Shown: positions 31,570-39,225 of the stretch, in pieces
Layout of the letters: each line of letters starts with the position of its first letter
Position numbering within the stretch: position 1 is the stretch's first letter
Source: a virus
Reading direction: 5' to 3' (one strand)
Length of the DNA: 43,223 bases
Virus record (IMG/VR): IMGVR_UViG_3300020202_000125
Span: 1 to 43,223 of that record
Program-made: the position numbers and the translations under genes
Notes under the pieces: model-generated
Database searches by the model: none
What the model was told of the DNA's origin: nothing
The model's input: the letters and a program-made list of their open reading frames with translations, nothing else

Positions 31570-33065
31570 AGCCTGGCCCACCCATAGGTGCCGTGGTACT
31601 GCAGCGTCGCGCTTTCCAGGCTGGCCGTGATCGCTAGGTCGGCAGCAGCGCCATCGATTGAGTTGCCATTACGGCCGATTGTCAGCGTGTTGGCAGCTGC
31701 CGTCTTCTTGAAGTGATAGATCGTCCCCGCGGGAGGCGCGGCCGGCAGCGTGCAGGTGATGCTGCCTCCGGAGGTGTCGGCCAGAATGGTGTAATCCGTG
31801 GCAAGCACCGTATAGGGGCTGTCGCCGGTCACCTTCGTGACGATGTTCTGGATGAAACCGGCAGCGGCTATCTGCTTGGCGAAGCCGGCTCCGCCGGAGC
31901 AAATAAGCGCACCCGTCGTGGTCGAGGTGGAGGCGGTGGTGCTGGCGAATGTCGCCGCGCCGTCGCTTGCAGCTATCGTGACCTTGGTAGAGCCATTGAT
32001 CGCAAACAGCAGATTGCTCGCATTACCGGTCGATACTGTGAAGGTGCCGCTGCTCGGACCGTAGATGCTTCCGGAATTGTAGAATCCACCGGTGCCGCCG
32101 CTGCCGATGTTGAACGCCCCATCAGCCGGCGCTATAAATGCAGCACCCGAGGCAGACAGGGTGCAGTTTCCTGCGGAGACGACGATGCGGCCCTCGGTGG
32201 TGAGACCACCGGTGCCCTTCAGGGTGATCAGGCCATTGGCGCCGTTCGCGACGATGATGCGGTCCGCGACGCCCGCCTCTGTGAAATTGGCCCGCGTATT
32301 CGAGCTGTCATACTGCCAGCGGTACGCCTTGGAGTCACCAGAACTGTACAGGTGCAGACTCGCACCCGTGGCGCCGCCAAGCCGCAGGTCGCCGCCAACA
32401 CGTACGGTCTCCGAGCCGGTTGGGTCAGTGCCGGCAACAAAGGATGTGCTGGCCGTCAGCGTGGTAAATGCACCGGTGTTCGGCGTGCCGCTGCCGATCG
32501 TTCCCGGCGCTGCCCAGGTGGCGCCGAGCAGAAGCGACGCGTTGAGGTTCGGGCAGGCGGTGGTGCTCGTGGCGGTGAACGGCGCCGTGCCGGTGGCCAC
32601 CGTCGAAGTGTAGCCGCCCGGTGTGGTCATCGACGCGGCCGACGTATCGGTGGCGGTGACCGTAGTGGCGCGCACGGTGGTCGCGGTGGTGGCGCCGATC
32701 GTGGTGTTGTTGATCGTCCCACCGGTGATCGCCACGGACGCCGGCAACTGGCAGTGCCCCAGGACCCAGGCCGTCCCCGTGCAGGTGATCAGCACCACGT
32801 CGCCCGCATTGGAAATCGCGTACGTGGCAGCCCCGTTGATCTGCTCGGAGCCGTCACCGTCCAGCGTCAGGGTGCCGGAAACCACCCGCACCCAGAACGA
32901 GAAGCCGGCCTTCGCCGACGCCACCGTCGGGAAGGTCAGCGTGAACGTGCCCGTGCACTCGATCAGCTTACCGCGATCGGCCGTGGTGACGGTATAGCCG
33001 CTCGACTTGGCGAGATAGCCTGACCCAATCCCCAACGTCAGTGGGGTGCGTATCTCGTCCAGCAC
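31566..33065 (-). CDS. Tail fibre / spike-like protein, 499 aa
   Basis: GTG start. Repetitive Thr/Gly/Ala-rich beta sequence: GTFTLTFPTVASAKAGFSFW, GGTINNTTIGATTATTVRAT, GGLTTEGRIVVSAGNCTLSA, with imperfect repeats throughout, typical of fibre shafts. No enzymatic domain or intramolecular chaperone seen. A promoter at 33072-33099 puts the predicted start on the GTG, so the mRNA may be leaderless. Confidence 0.7.
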   Translation of the reverse strand: MLDEIRTPLTLGIGSGYLAKSSGYTVTTADRGKLIECTGTFTLTFPTVASAKAGFSFWVRVVSGTLTLDGDGSEQINGAATYAISNAGDVVLITCTGTAWVLGHCQLPASVAITGGTINNTTIGATTATTVRATTVTATDTSAASMTTPGGYTSTVATGTAPFTATSTTACPNLNASLLLGATWAAPGTIGSGTPNTGAFTTLTASTSFVAGTDPTGSETVRVGGDLRLGGATGASLHLYSSGDSKAYRWQYDSSNTRANFTEAGVADRIIVANGANGLITLKGTGGLTTEGRIVVSAGNCTLSASGAAFIAPADGAFNIGSGGTGGFYNSGSIYGPSSGTFTVSTGNASNLLFAINGSTKVTIAASDGAATFASTTASTSTTTGALICSGGAGFAKQIAAAGFIQNIVTKVTGDSPYTVLATDYTILADTSGGSITCTLPAAPPAGTIYHFKKTAAANTLTIGRNGNSIDGAAADLAITASLESATLQYHGTYGWARL

Positions 33066-33071
33066 AGCCTA

Positions 33072-33099
33072 ATGTTAGCACATGTTAGCCTAATGTCAA
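33072..33099 (-). promoter_or_regulatory. Tail-fibre promoter with repeated GCTAAYAT motifs
   Basis: Minus strand TTGACA (33094-33099), 16-base spacer ending TGC, TAACAT (33072-33077); the seventh base after the -10 is the G of the GTG start at 33065. The 60-bp gap also carries GCTAACAT (twice) and GCTAATGT, a possible operator cluster. Confidence 0.65.
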
Positions 33100-33125
33100 G
33101 GGCCAACATTAGCGGTTCTGCTAAC

Positions 33126-34745
33126 TTAGCGCCATCGCTTCACTTGCGACACGCGCGAACCGACCCGCATCGAGTTGGCGAACTGACGGCGGAGGTTTTC
33201 GGCCTCGGCAGGGTCGCTGCAGCCGTAGGTCTTGGCCTCCTCCGGCTCCTTCACCACCACCGGCCGCTGGTCCGGGGTCCACAACACGGGGTTCGGCGGG
33301 CGCTTGACCCAGTAGGGCTTGGCGTTGACCAGGTAGCGGATGCAGTCGACGCTCTCGTCGTCGACCTTCACCACGCCACGTGGGCCGGTGAATTCGTCCG
33401 GCTTATGCGTGCGATAGGCGATGATCTGCCGACGCACAAAGGGACATCCCGACTCCGGCGACGGGTTCAATTCGATCAGCGACTCCTGGCCGGGGCCGGG
33501 GTCCAGGTAGTGCCGCACCAGCTGGATACCCGGCTCATGACGATTGTAGCACGGCTGCATGCCGCGGTGGATGCGGATGCCCTGCGCTTGCAGGGCGGCA
33601 TGGAACTGCTGTGCCACGGTCTTGCCAGCGGCGCGCTCCATACGATGCATGGCGATATCGTAGATCAGGCACTCGAGCGATCGGCCGCCGAGGTACTCCG
33701 CCAACCGTGCGGCGATCCACCCCAGAGTCTGCTTGCGACAGGTGATGTATTTCACCAGCCGCAACTTGCGCGGCTTGTCCTGGGAGATGGCCGCGATCAG
33801 CAGCCCCTGCGGGTGATCCAGGCCATCATCGTAGGAGACCCACAGATTATCGTTGGGCTGCACCTGGTAGTCATCGGTGCGCATATGGCGTGAATCAGAC
33901 CACTGCCGGCCATAGACCGACAGCTGCGACCCGACGCCAGACCCGCCGCCGTGGCGGACCTCCCATTCCTCGGGCGATATCGCATCGCGCAGCTTCTCGC
34001 GCTCCTCCAGCGATACCGCCACCGACTCCGCGGCCTGGATCTCGAATTCCTCGAAGTCCGGCTTGTCCGGATCGAGGCAGTTGGCCAGGAAGCGGTTGTA
34101 CGCGGGATTGCCGTCGGTATCGGTTGCGCCCCACAGGATGAAGCCACCCCCAGCCTCACGAATGACGTCAGGGTCAGAGTTCACCTCCAGGATGCGCGAA
34201 TAGAGCTCGGCCAGCAGCGACTCCGTGCCGGCGTCCTCGTCGATAAAGATCCCGAGGAGTTTCTTGCCCTTCAGGCGGTTCTTGATGTTCTTGTCGCCCG
34301 ATACCGCCATGAGGATGTGCTGACCATTCAGCAGGAATATGTCCTTGGCGTAACGCGCCCCCGCGCCCTGGCCCCAGCCGATGTTCTTGATTTCCCACTC
34401 GGGGATCAGCGGCTTGTCCTCGTACGGACCGATCAGCTCGGATGCGACCAGGAGCTTCTTCGTCCAGGGATCGATCAACTGTTCGCGCGACGGCGCCAGC
34501 AGCAGGTACGTGCCATTCTTGCTGACCGAGCGTGAGGGATGCTTCCGGCGAGCCACCGCCGCCAATACGTAGGCCAGGTACGCCGACTTGCCGCCGCGAT
34601 TGGGCCCATGCAGCAGCCGGTAGCGCGCTACCGAGGCGTCGCACCGTGCCTGCGTCGGCGTGGGCTTGAAGTGCAGCAGCGCATCATTCTTGGTGCGCCA
34701 CGAGCGGAGGAGGGCGATCTCCTCCTTGGAGAGCTGTTTGGCCAA
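33126..34745 (-). CDS. Terminase large subunit, 539 aa
   Basis: Walker A HGPNRGGKSA at residues 46-55, Walker B LLGIFIDEDA at 163-172, then nuclease-type acidic motifs IYDIAMHR and VDDESVDCIRY in the C-terminal half. This is the DNA-packaging motor: ATPase plus genome-cutting RNase H-like nuclease, acting at the portal. Usual length for the family. The in-frame stop lies at 33126 after RVSQVKRWR. Confidence 0.9.
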   Translation of the reverse strand: MAKQLSKEEIALLRSWRTKNDALLHFKPTPTQARCDASVARYRLLHGPNRGGKSAYLAYVLAAVARRKHPSRSVSKNGTYLLLAPSREQLIDPWTKKLLVASELIGPYEDKPLIPEWEIKNIGWGQGAGARYAKDIFLLNGQHILMAVSGDKNIKNRLKGKKLLGIFIDEDAGTESLLAELYSRILEVNSDPDVIREAGGGFILWGATDTDGNPAYNRFLANCLDPDKPDFEEFEIQAAESVAVSLEEREKLRDAISPEEWEVRHGGGSGVGSQLSVYGRQWSDSRHMRTDDYQVQPNDNLWVSYDDGLDHPQGLLIAAISQDKPRKLRLVKYITCRKQTLGWIAARLAEYLGGRSLECLIYDIAMHRMERAAGKTVAQQFHAALQAQGIRIHRGMQPCYNRHEPGIQLVRHYLDPGPGQESLIELNPSPESGCPFVRRQIIAYRTHKPDEFTGPRGVVKVDDESVDCIRYLVNAKPYWVKRPPNPVLWTPDQRPVVVKEPEEAKTYGCSDPAEAENLRRQFANSMRVGSRVSQVKRWR

Positions 34746-34750
34746 TCAGG

Positions 34751-35017
34751 TCACGCCTTGGCGTGGCAAAGCTCGGCTCGTCCGAGGACATTCCATGGTT
34801 GGAGCACGACCGCATCGCCTCTACGCATCGGGGTACTGGTGCCACAAACGTAGGTTGGGTGACCATCGGCCCACGGGAATCCAGGACGCGAAGTGCTGTC
34901 TCGCTGCCATGGCCTCGCATACGCAGTGGCCTCGAGGAGGCGCTTGTGAAGCTCGGCGATCTCCAGCCGCAGGCGCTCGTTCTCGCGGATCAAATCCTCA
35001 CGACTCAGACGCGTCAT
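34751..35017 (-). CDS. Small protein between terminase genes, 88 aa
   Basis: ATG 35017 with AAGGAGG six bases upstream. MTRLSREDLIRENERLRLEI gives an N-terminal coiled coil; the rest is Pro/Gly-rich (RPGFPWADGHPTYVCG). Overlaps the preceding gene by 20 bases. Role unknown. Confidence 0.65.
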   Translation of the reverse strand: MTRLSREDLIRENERLRLEIAELHKRLLEATAYARPWQRDSTSRPGFPWADGHPTYVCGTSTPMRRGDAVVLQPWNVLGRAELCHAKA

Positions 35018-35588
35018 GATCATCCTCCTTGATGGCCTCCGCCATCTCCATCTTCGCCAGATCCAGGTCCGACAAGCGTCCAACCTTCAGCCGCTCCAGC
35101 TCCATCTTCTCGTCGTGCTCGCGACGGTCCTCGACCAGATTGGCCGCCGCGCCCAGCAGGGCGGACATGTTCTTGGTGTACGTCAACGCGTCCTTGCGAG
35201 CTTCCTTCAGGATCGTCTCCATCGCCGACAGGTGCCCGTCCGCGATGCGCTCGTAATGCGCCAGGTTGCTCAGTGCCTCGGCGCGGTCCTCGCTGCGCAG
35301 TGACGGGTCCTCGACAATCGAGCGCGCCAACTCCGCCGTCCGCATGGCGGCCAAGTACTTGTCGCGGCGCTCGAGCAGCAGCTGGATCTGCGGATGGTCC
35401 GACCACGAGACCTCCGTCAGCTTGCAGGATCTGCCCTGGTAGTCCTGCACGGTCTTCAGCAGATGCATGGTGTTCAGCCGCTGCGCGTAACGCCGCTGAA
35501 CCTTGAAGTCCTTGGCGATATCCAGGACCATGCGCTTGGCGAGCCGCGACGGCGCGACATCGACGACCGCAGGGGTCTGGTCGTTCAA
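34998..35588 (-). CDS. Probable terminase small subunit, 196 aa
   Basis: Helical protein directly upstream of the large-subunit gene. RLAKRMVLDIAKDFKVQRRY could be a DNA-binding N-terminal helical region; the middle and C-terminal parts (KNMSALLGAAANLVEDRREH) fit an oligomerising coiled coil. Position and size match TerS, which recognises the packaging site; no clear family motif. Confidence 0.55.
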   Translation of the reverse strand: MNDQTPAVVDVAPSRLAKRMVLDIAKDFKVQRRYAQRLNTMHLLKTVQDYQGRSCKLTEVSWSDHPQIQLLLERRDKYLAAMRTAELARSIVEDPSLRSEDRAEALSNLAHYERIADGHLSAMETILKEARKDALTYTKNMSALLGAAANLVEDRREHDEKMELERLKVGRLSDLDLAKMEMAEAIKEDDHDASES

Positions 35589-35842
35589 GCCGACGCCTCA
35601 GCCAGCGCCAGGTCGACATCCGGCTCGTAGTCGACCACCTCCACCAGGTCCAGCTCCGAGACCCAGTCAGGCCGGGCGGACCACTTGCCCTCCAGGGTGT
35701 ACCAATGCTCGTCCTCGGTGCCGTCCGGCAGGCGGAAAGCCGCCAGGACAGGGTGCCCCGAATCATCCCGGGGGTTGATGGTCATCCGCGTGACGGGATA
35801 CCCGCGACGCGTCTCGTAGGGCTTGGAAAGGTCTACCGGCAT
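35585..35842 (-). CDS. Hypothetical protein, 85 aa
   Basis: ATG 35842 chosen because the promoter at 35851-35878 ends just before it; the longer frame to 35878 would include the -35. MPVDLSKPYETRRGYPVTRM then DEHWYTLEGKWSARPDW; acidic C-terminus. This kind of small beta protein is common in phages, role unknown. The leader would be about two bases. Confidence 0.6.
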   Translation of the reverse strand: MPVDLSKPYETRRGYPVTRMTINPRDDSGHPVLAAFRLPDGTEDEHWYTLEGKWSARPDWVSELDLVEVVDYEPDVDLALAEASA

Positions 35843-35850
35843 GTTACCAC

Positions 35851-35878
35851 ATGATAACATAATTGACGGCAATGTCAA
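35851..35878 (-). promoter_or_regulatory. Promoter before the terminase cluster
   Basis: Minus strand TTGACA (35873-35878), 16-base spacer ending TGT, TATCAT (35851-35856). Predicted start near 35844, two bases ahead of the ATG at 35842. A GCTAATGA-type motif lies just upstream (35884-35893), as near the tail-fibre promoter. Confidence 0.6.
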
Positions 35879-35886
35879 CAGTCTTG

Positions 35887-36144
35887 CTAATGATCAGTCA
35901 GTGCCCTACGCAGGGCGTCCACTGCCGGGTCATGCAGCCCCAGGGCGCTCTCCAGCGGCAGCCCCAGGGTATCCGCCACCTCCTCGATGGGCCATCCATC
36001 GAAGTAGTGCATGCGCAACAGTAAGCGCTGCATCTCTGAGAGATCGCCAATAGCCTCGACCAGGCGCTGGTTGGTCTCGATCACGATCAGGTCGTCTAAA
36101 AGATCGTCGACAGCCACTCGGCCAGGACCTTGAAGACCCACCAC
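35887..36144 (-). CDS. Sigma-70 region 4-like protein, about 85 aa
   Basis: LSEMQRLLLRMHYFDGWPIE followed by EVADTLGLPLESALGL and ALRRALTDH matches the region 4 pattern of sigma factors (YFDG, EEVA, LG, final helix), but no region 2 exists and the recognition helix lacks the usual basic residues. GTG start; several in-frame GTGs leave the exact start open. It may adjust host RNA polymerase at -35 elements, or be an anti-sigma mimic. Confidence 0.6.
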   Translation of the reverse strand: MVGLQGPGRVAVDDLLDDLIVIETNQRLVEAIGDLSEMQRLLLRMHYFDGWPIEEVADTLGLPLESALGLHDPAVDALRRALTDH

Positions 36145-36197
36145 ACGCCCATCAGCAGCCCCAGGGTCAGGAAGAAGAACAGCAGTGGGTGGGTCAT
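36096..36197 (-). CDS. Membrane miniprotein, 33 aa
   Basis: ATG 36197: MTHPLLFFFLTLGLLMGVWW then VFKVLAEWLSTIF. One transmembrane segment. Its end overlaps the sigma-like gene by up to 49 bases depending on that start. Follows two other small membrane genes. Confidence 0.55.
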   Translation of the reverse strand: MTHPLLFFFLTLGLLMGVWWVFKVLAEWLSTIF

Positions 36198-36199
36198 GA

Positions 36200-36418
36200 T
36201 TACCCTCGCTTCGGCTTGGCCAGCCAGGCGCACAGGCCGGTGATCAGCACAGCGATAATGGCGAACCCGACGACGCATAGCACGACGACCAGTGGTCCCC
36301 AGAAGGGCGCCAGGACCCATATCCAGTGCCATTCGATCACCCCGCACAGCTTCAACACCACGAAGGCGATGCCCAGCAGCCCGAGAATGCTCGGGCCACG
36401 GTACACGGTGGTGGTCAT
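36200..36418 (-). CDS. Membrane protein, 72 aa
   Basis: ATG 36418 in an ATGA overlap. Two hydrophobic segments (SILGLLGIAFVVLKLCG and LVVVLCVVGFAIIAVLITGL) and a basic C-terminus KPKRG; holin-like topology, but not next to an endolysin. Confidence 0.6.
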   Translation of the reverse strand: MTTTVYRGPSILGLLGIAFVVLKLCGVIEWHWIWVLAPFWGPLVVVLCVVGFAIIAVLITGLCAWLAKPKRG

Positions 36419-36564
36419 GATTCGATCCATACCCCCAGGAGGTCGTCCATCGCGGTGGACCAATACCGGGCGGTGAACGAGATGACGCTCATCAGCAGCA
36501 TGAGCGGGAAGACCACGATGAGCAGCAGGAAGAAGATGAAGCAGGAGATGACCTTGAGGGTCAC
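36415..36564 (-). CDS. Membrane miniprotein, 49 aa
   Basis: GTG at 36564 overlaps the upstream stop (GTGA), and its TGA overlaps the next ATG. MTLKVISCFIFFLLLIVVFP then LMLLMSVISF; long transmembrane segment and acidic tail. Third small membrane protein of this cluster. Confidence 0.55.
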   Translation of the reverse strand: MTLKVISCFIFFLLLIVVFPLMLLMSVISFTARYWSTAMDDLLGVWIES

Positions 36565-36773
36565 GCCACATACCCTTTGATGCCGTCGCCGGACAGCGCC
36601 AGGCGAGCGATCATGTTCTGCAGCAGCGACAGGCCATACCCGTACCCCAGCGACCGCAGCGTCTCCTCCATCAGCTCACGCGCGTGGAGCATCAGGGCCT
36701 CGTCGTCGCCGACGTAGACCGCGATCAGTGAGCGCATCTCCAGGGCAAATTCGTCCGGGGTGATGGCGGTCAT
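36561..36773 (-). CDS. Small hypothetical protein, 70 aa
   Basis: ATGA overlap with the preceding gene. MTAITPDEFALEMRSLIAVY then HARELMEETLRSLGYGYG; helical. Ends GIKGYVA. No family recognised. Confidence 0.65.
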   Translation of the reverse strand: MTAITPDEFALEMRSLIAVYVGDDEALMLHARELMEETLRSLGYGYGLSLLQNMIARLALSGDGIKGYVA

Positions 36774-36988
36774 TTCACCGCCTCCATAAAGCAGTCCAGG
36801 ATGCGGTTGATGGTCTCGACGTCCATCATGGCGTGGTCGAAATCGACCTCCCGGCGGTCAATGCGGCACAGGAAGGCGTCATACAGACAGCTGGAGCGCT
36901 TTTGGGACAGGTAGGTGACCGCATTCGCGGCCAAGAGCGCGTCCATGGAGATCGTGATATCGTTCGGTAAGCTGGTGACGTCTGGCAT
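36770..36988 (-). CDS. First late-operon protein, 72 aa
   Basis: MPDVTSLPNDITISMDALLA then SQKRSSCLYDAFLCRIDRRE; helical, small, no family recognised. There is no SD: the -10 of the promoter at 36994-37022 is five bases from the ATG, so the transcript should begin at or within the start codon. Confidence 0.65.
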   Translation of the reverse strand: MPDVTSLPNDITISMDALLAANAVTYLSQKRSSCLYDAFLCRIDRREVDFDHAMMDVETINRILDCFMEAVK

Positions 36989-36993
36989 GCGTC

Positions 36994-37022
36994 AGTATAG
37001 TTAGCAAACTTGCTCATGTCAA
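36994..37022 (-). promoter_or_regulatory. Main late promoter
   Basis: Minus strand TTGACA (37017-37022), 17-base spacer containing TTTGCTAAC, TATACT (36994-36999): close to the sigma-70 consensus. First of the 23.6-kb minus-strand late block; five bases separate the -10 from the ATG. Confidence 0.75.
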
Positions 37023-37518
37023 ATGCGGTGAGGTTAGTACATGCGGTGCTGGGGTTTCATTAAAAATATGGGGGAAAAATTTTAATGGGGGAGGCCAGAT
37101 CATAGTGCGCGCGTGTGGGGTCGTACCCCCCACCCCCGAAGACCCCCTACCCCCTCGCACGTGCGCGCGCGTACATTATTATGCCCATGTCCGATAACAT
37201 CCTTTATGGAACTCACTGCCTAAGTCATATCTCAAGTACTGCCAAGAACATACTTATTACTACTACCGTCACTGTGGTATGGGGGGTTCCACGAAAATCA
37301 ACTCCGTGCTAGCGTTTTTTACATAAAGTCGAGTGGTTTGGTCAACATTAAAAATGGCCATCAACTGACTGCCACCTTGCGTTGTCCCAAAACCCCGAGC
37401 TCGAACCCGAGCCCCCTGCTCTTATCGCTCAATTTCCGAGCACAGCAACCCCGAGTTTCAGTGCCAGCTGCGATTCGCTGCGCCAACTCGTGTATATCCT
37501 GTGCGTTACATTTTTTTC
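37023..37518. other. AT-rich intergenic region with quadruplex-prone tract
   Basis: About 500 bp without a convincing gene between the divergent late and early promoters. Contains ATTAAAA/TTTTAAT (37058-37085), alternating purine-pyrimidine GTGCGCGCGTGTG and CGCACGTGCGCGCGCG flanking a C-rich stretch (about 37125-37157) whose complement has four G5-G6 runs, and a T6 run at 37315 after a weak CACG/CGTG stem. A replication origin or packaging site would fit here, but no direct signal proves either. Confidence 0.5.
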
Positions 37519-37546
37519 TTGCATCATCACCAATCTCGCTCATATT
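37519..37546 (+). promoter_or_regulatory. Early promoter 2 with shared operator motif
   Basis: TTGC followed at once by ATCATCACCA (37523-37532), then CATATT about 16 bases after the -35. A second near-copy, TCATCACCAC, lies at 37551-37560. AGGAG (37563-37567) precedes the ATG at 37573. The -10 is weaker than in the other two early promoters. Confidence 0.55.
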
Positions 37547-37572
37547 GCACTCATCACCACACAGGAGCATCC

Positions 37573-37773
37573 ATGGACCCCATCGCCACCATCATCTACA
37601 TCATCGGCGCCCGTGGGCAGGGCCGGCAAGAGGCCGTTACGGACCTACAGGGCTATTACGCGTTCGGTGGCACGCGCCCTCGCGCCGCTGACGTGCGCGC
37701 CGAGTACCAGCGCACCCACTCGCGCCCAGCGTCGCCCGATGCGGATCGCTGGATCAAGCGGCTCTCTGCCTGA
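37573..37773 (+). CDS. Small hypothetical protein, 66 aa
   Basis: ATG five bases after AGGAG; upstream in-frame codons lie in the promoter. MDPIATIIYIIGARGQGRQE then a basic tail. No family recognised. First gene of the 37.5-39.5 kb early block. Confidence 0.65.
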   Translation: MDPIATIIYIIGARGQGRQEAVTDLQGYYAFGGTRPRAADVRAEYQRTHSRPASPDADRWIKRLSA

Positions 37774-37841
37774 TCGGAACCGCACCCCGCGCCTGGCTAC
37801 GAGCGCGCACAGCAGCGTAGCGCCACACCAAGGATCACCCC

Positions 37842-38192
37842 ATGACCAACACCACCACACCCCACACGCAGGAGGATGCTATCATGCGATTCCCGGGCAT
37901 TGCCAAGGTTCGTGCCGCGCTAACGGCGGAGCACTTGTACATCCGGCGCACGTTCCATCCGGCGGAACTCATCGAGCATGGCCAGGACCTCGGGGACGCT
38001 GGCGTTGACGTGCGCCTTCAGGTCTGGCCTGACGGCTCGTGGAACCTGCACACTGGCGATAGCTCATACGACCAAGACCACCGTGGCTATTGGGGCGCGG
38101 CTTTTCTGCCGTTCGGAAACTGCAACCTCACAGAAATCGCGCGCGACCTGATCGAGCAGGCGAAGGATCACCGCGCGCAAGAGGTGGAATAA
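37842..38192 (+). CDS. Hypothetical protein, 116 aa
   Basis: Two starts possible: ATG 37842 (AAGGA upstream) and ATG 37884 (AGGAGG eight bases upstream, the stronger SD; 102 aa). Core IRRTFHPAELIEHGQDLGDA and VRLQVWPDGSWNLHTGDSSY looks like small phage proteins of unknown function. Followed after 2 bases by the next gene. Confidence 0.65.
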   Translation: MTNTTTPHTQEDAIMRFPGIAKVRAALTAEHLYIRRTFHPAELIEHGQDLGDAGVDVRLQVWPDGSWNLHTGDSSYDQDHRGYWGAAFLPFGNCNLTEIARDLIEQAKDHRAQEVE

Positions 38193-38194
38193 CC

Positions 38195-38416
38195 ATGAAA
38201 GCCCACACGCACACGCCCGGCCTATGGGCGCAATTTGAGATTGAGCGACAGGCTGAGGCAGAGGCGCAGCTTGACGAGTCGTGTGGGTCGTGCGGCGTGC
38301 GTCTGCGCGATCACTACACCGCTGCCGGTATCTGGCTCCAGTGCGGCCACCGCCAGGTCCGCGCCGCCATCGCCAAAGCCACCGCAAGCGAAGCGAGCAA
38401 TGGGGGTGCGCCGTGA
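38195..38416 (+). CDS. Small Cys/His protein, 73 aa
   Basis: ATG 38195 with GAGGTG upstream. MKAHTHTPGLWAQFEIERQA then SCGSCGVRLRDHY and LQCGHRQVRAA; the CGSCG and CGH residues may bind zinc. GTGA overlap with the next gene. Confidence 0.6.
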   Translation: MKAHTHTPGLWAQFEIERQAEAEAQLDESCGSCGVRLRDHYTAAGIWLQCGHRQVRAAIAKATASEASNGGAP

Positions 38417-38616
38417 ACGGCACGCCTACCCGTCGCCTCACGTGCTGTGTCTGCGGCGAGCCCTGCCAGGGTCGCCAGTGGTGGAACCGCGACACAGGCT
38501 ACGGCCTCTGCCAGGCCTGTGGCGACACGATTACCCTTACGCACGGTGCCGCCGAGGCCGAGGACATGGCCGGCAAGCGCGGAGTCCACTGGGACATCAA
38601 GGATGACAAGCCATGA
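38413..38616 (+). CDS. Zinc-ribbon protein, 67 aa
   Basis: GTG in a GTGA overlap. TCCVCGEPCQGRQWWNRDTG then LCQACGDTITLTHG gives two Cys-x2-Cys pairs, a small zinc ribbon. Similar composition to the Lar-like and FmdB-like proteins elsewhere but not clearly homologous. Confidence 0.65.
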   Translation: MNGTPTRRLTCCVCGEPCQGRQWWNRDTGYGLCQACGDTITLTHGAAEAEDMAGKRGVHWDIKDDKP

Positions 38617-38816
38617 CCCCCGACGATCACACCATACGCCAAGCCGACCGCATCCCCAGTCCGCAGCGCAACCCACTTGTCACTGAACGCGAGGCCGAAG
38701 CCTTCCGGGCCCTGGAGCAAGCCATGCTCGACGCTGGCGACGACCTGCAAGCCGCTGACCTGGTCGACTACATCCATGACCTCATCCACCTCGTGCGTGC
38801 CCCGGAGGCCCCATGA
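38613..38816 (+). CDS. Small hypothetical protein, 67 aa
   Basis: ATGA-coupled. MTPDDHTIRQADRIPSPQRN, then a helix REAEAFRALEQAMLDAGDDL and YIHDLIHLVR. No family recognised. Confidence 0.65.
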   Translation: MTPDDHTIRQADRIPSPQRNPLVTEREAEAFRALEQAMLDAGDDLQAADLVDYIHDLIHLVRAPEAP

Positions 38817-39160
38817 ACTACTCGGACGCTGAAACCATCGCCACTATCGCCGTTGACCTCTCCAAGCGCAGGCCGGACCTCCATGCGGCAGGTGTTGCCC
38901 TGGATGCCTGCCACCTCTACCGCATCGGTGGCAAATGCGCTGCCTACGCCACAGCGCTGTGCAACGGCACCATCGACCAGGCCACCTACGACCTCCGCCA
39001 GGAACGGCATCGCAAGGCCGCGGACGAGATCCTCGTCGAATACCGCCTCAAGGCGTGTGTCGGTGGCGATCCTCGCGGATACTGCCTGTGGCTGGAGCCC
39101 ACGGACGGCGTCCCGCTTCGCTCCAACAGCTTCTCAGGCGAGGGCTACGGGATTCGCTAA
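38813..39160 (+). CDS. Hypothetical protein, 115 aa
   Basis: ATGA-coupled. MNYSDAETIATIAVDLSKRR then helical region and CLWLEPTDGVPLRSNSFSGE. No motif recognised. About 65 bases without a gene follow. Confidence 0.65.
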   Translation: MNYSDAETIATIAVDLSKRRPDLHAAGVALDACHLYRIGGKCAAYATALCNGTIDQATYDLRQERHRKAADEILVEYRLKACVGGDPRGYCLWLEPTDGVPLRSNSFSGEGYGIR

Positions 39161-39225
39161 TATGCAATTGATTCTGCCACTCCACGATTTACATCAAACC
39201 GGCCTACGGGCCATAGGAGCTACCC

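Noticed and set aside
37115-37312. 65-codon plus-strand frame in the divergent region
   Set aside because: No SD; sequence dominated by the C-rich tract and low complexity.
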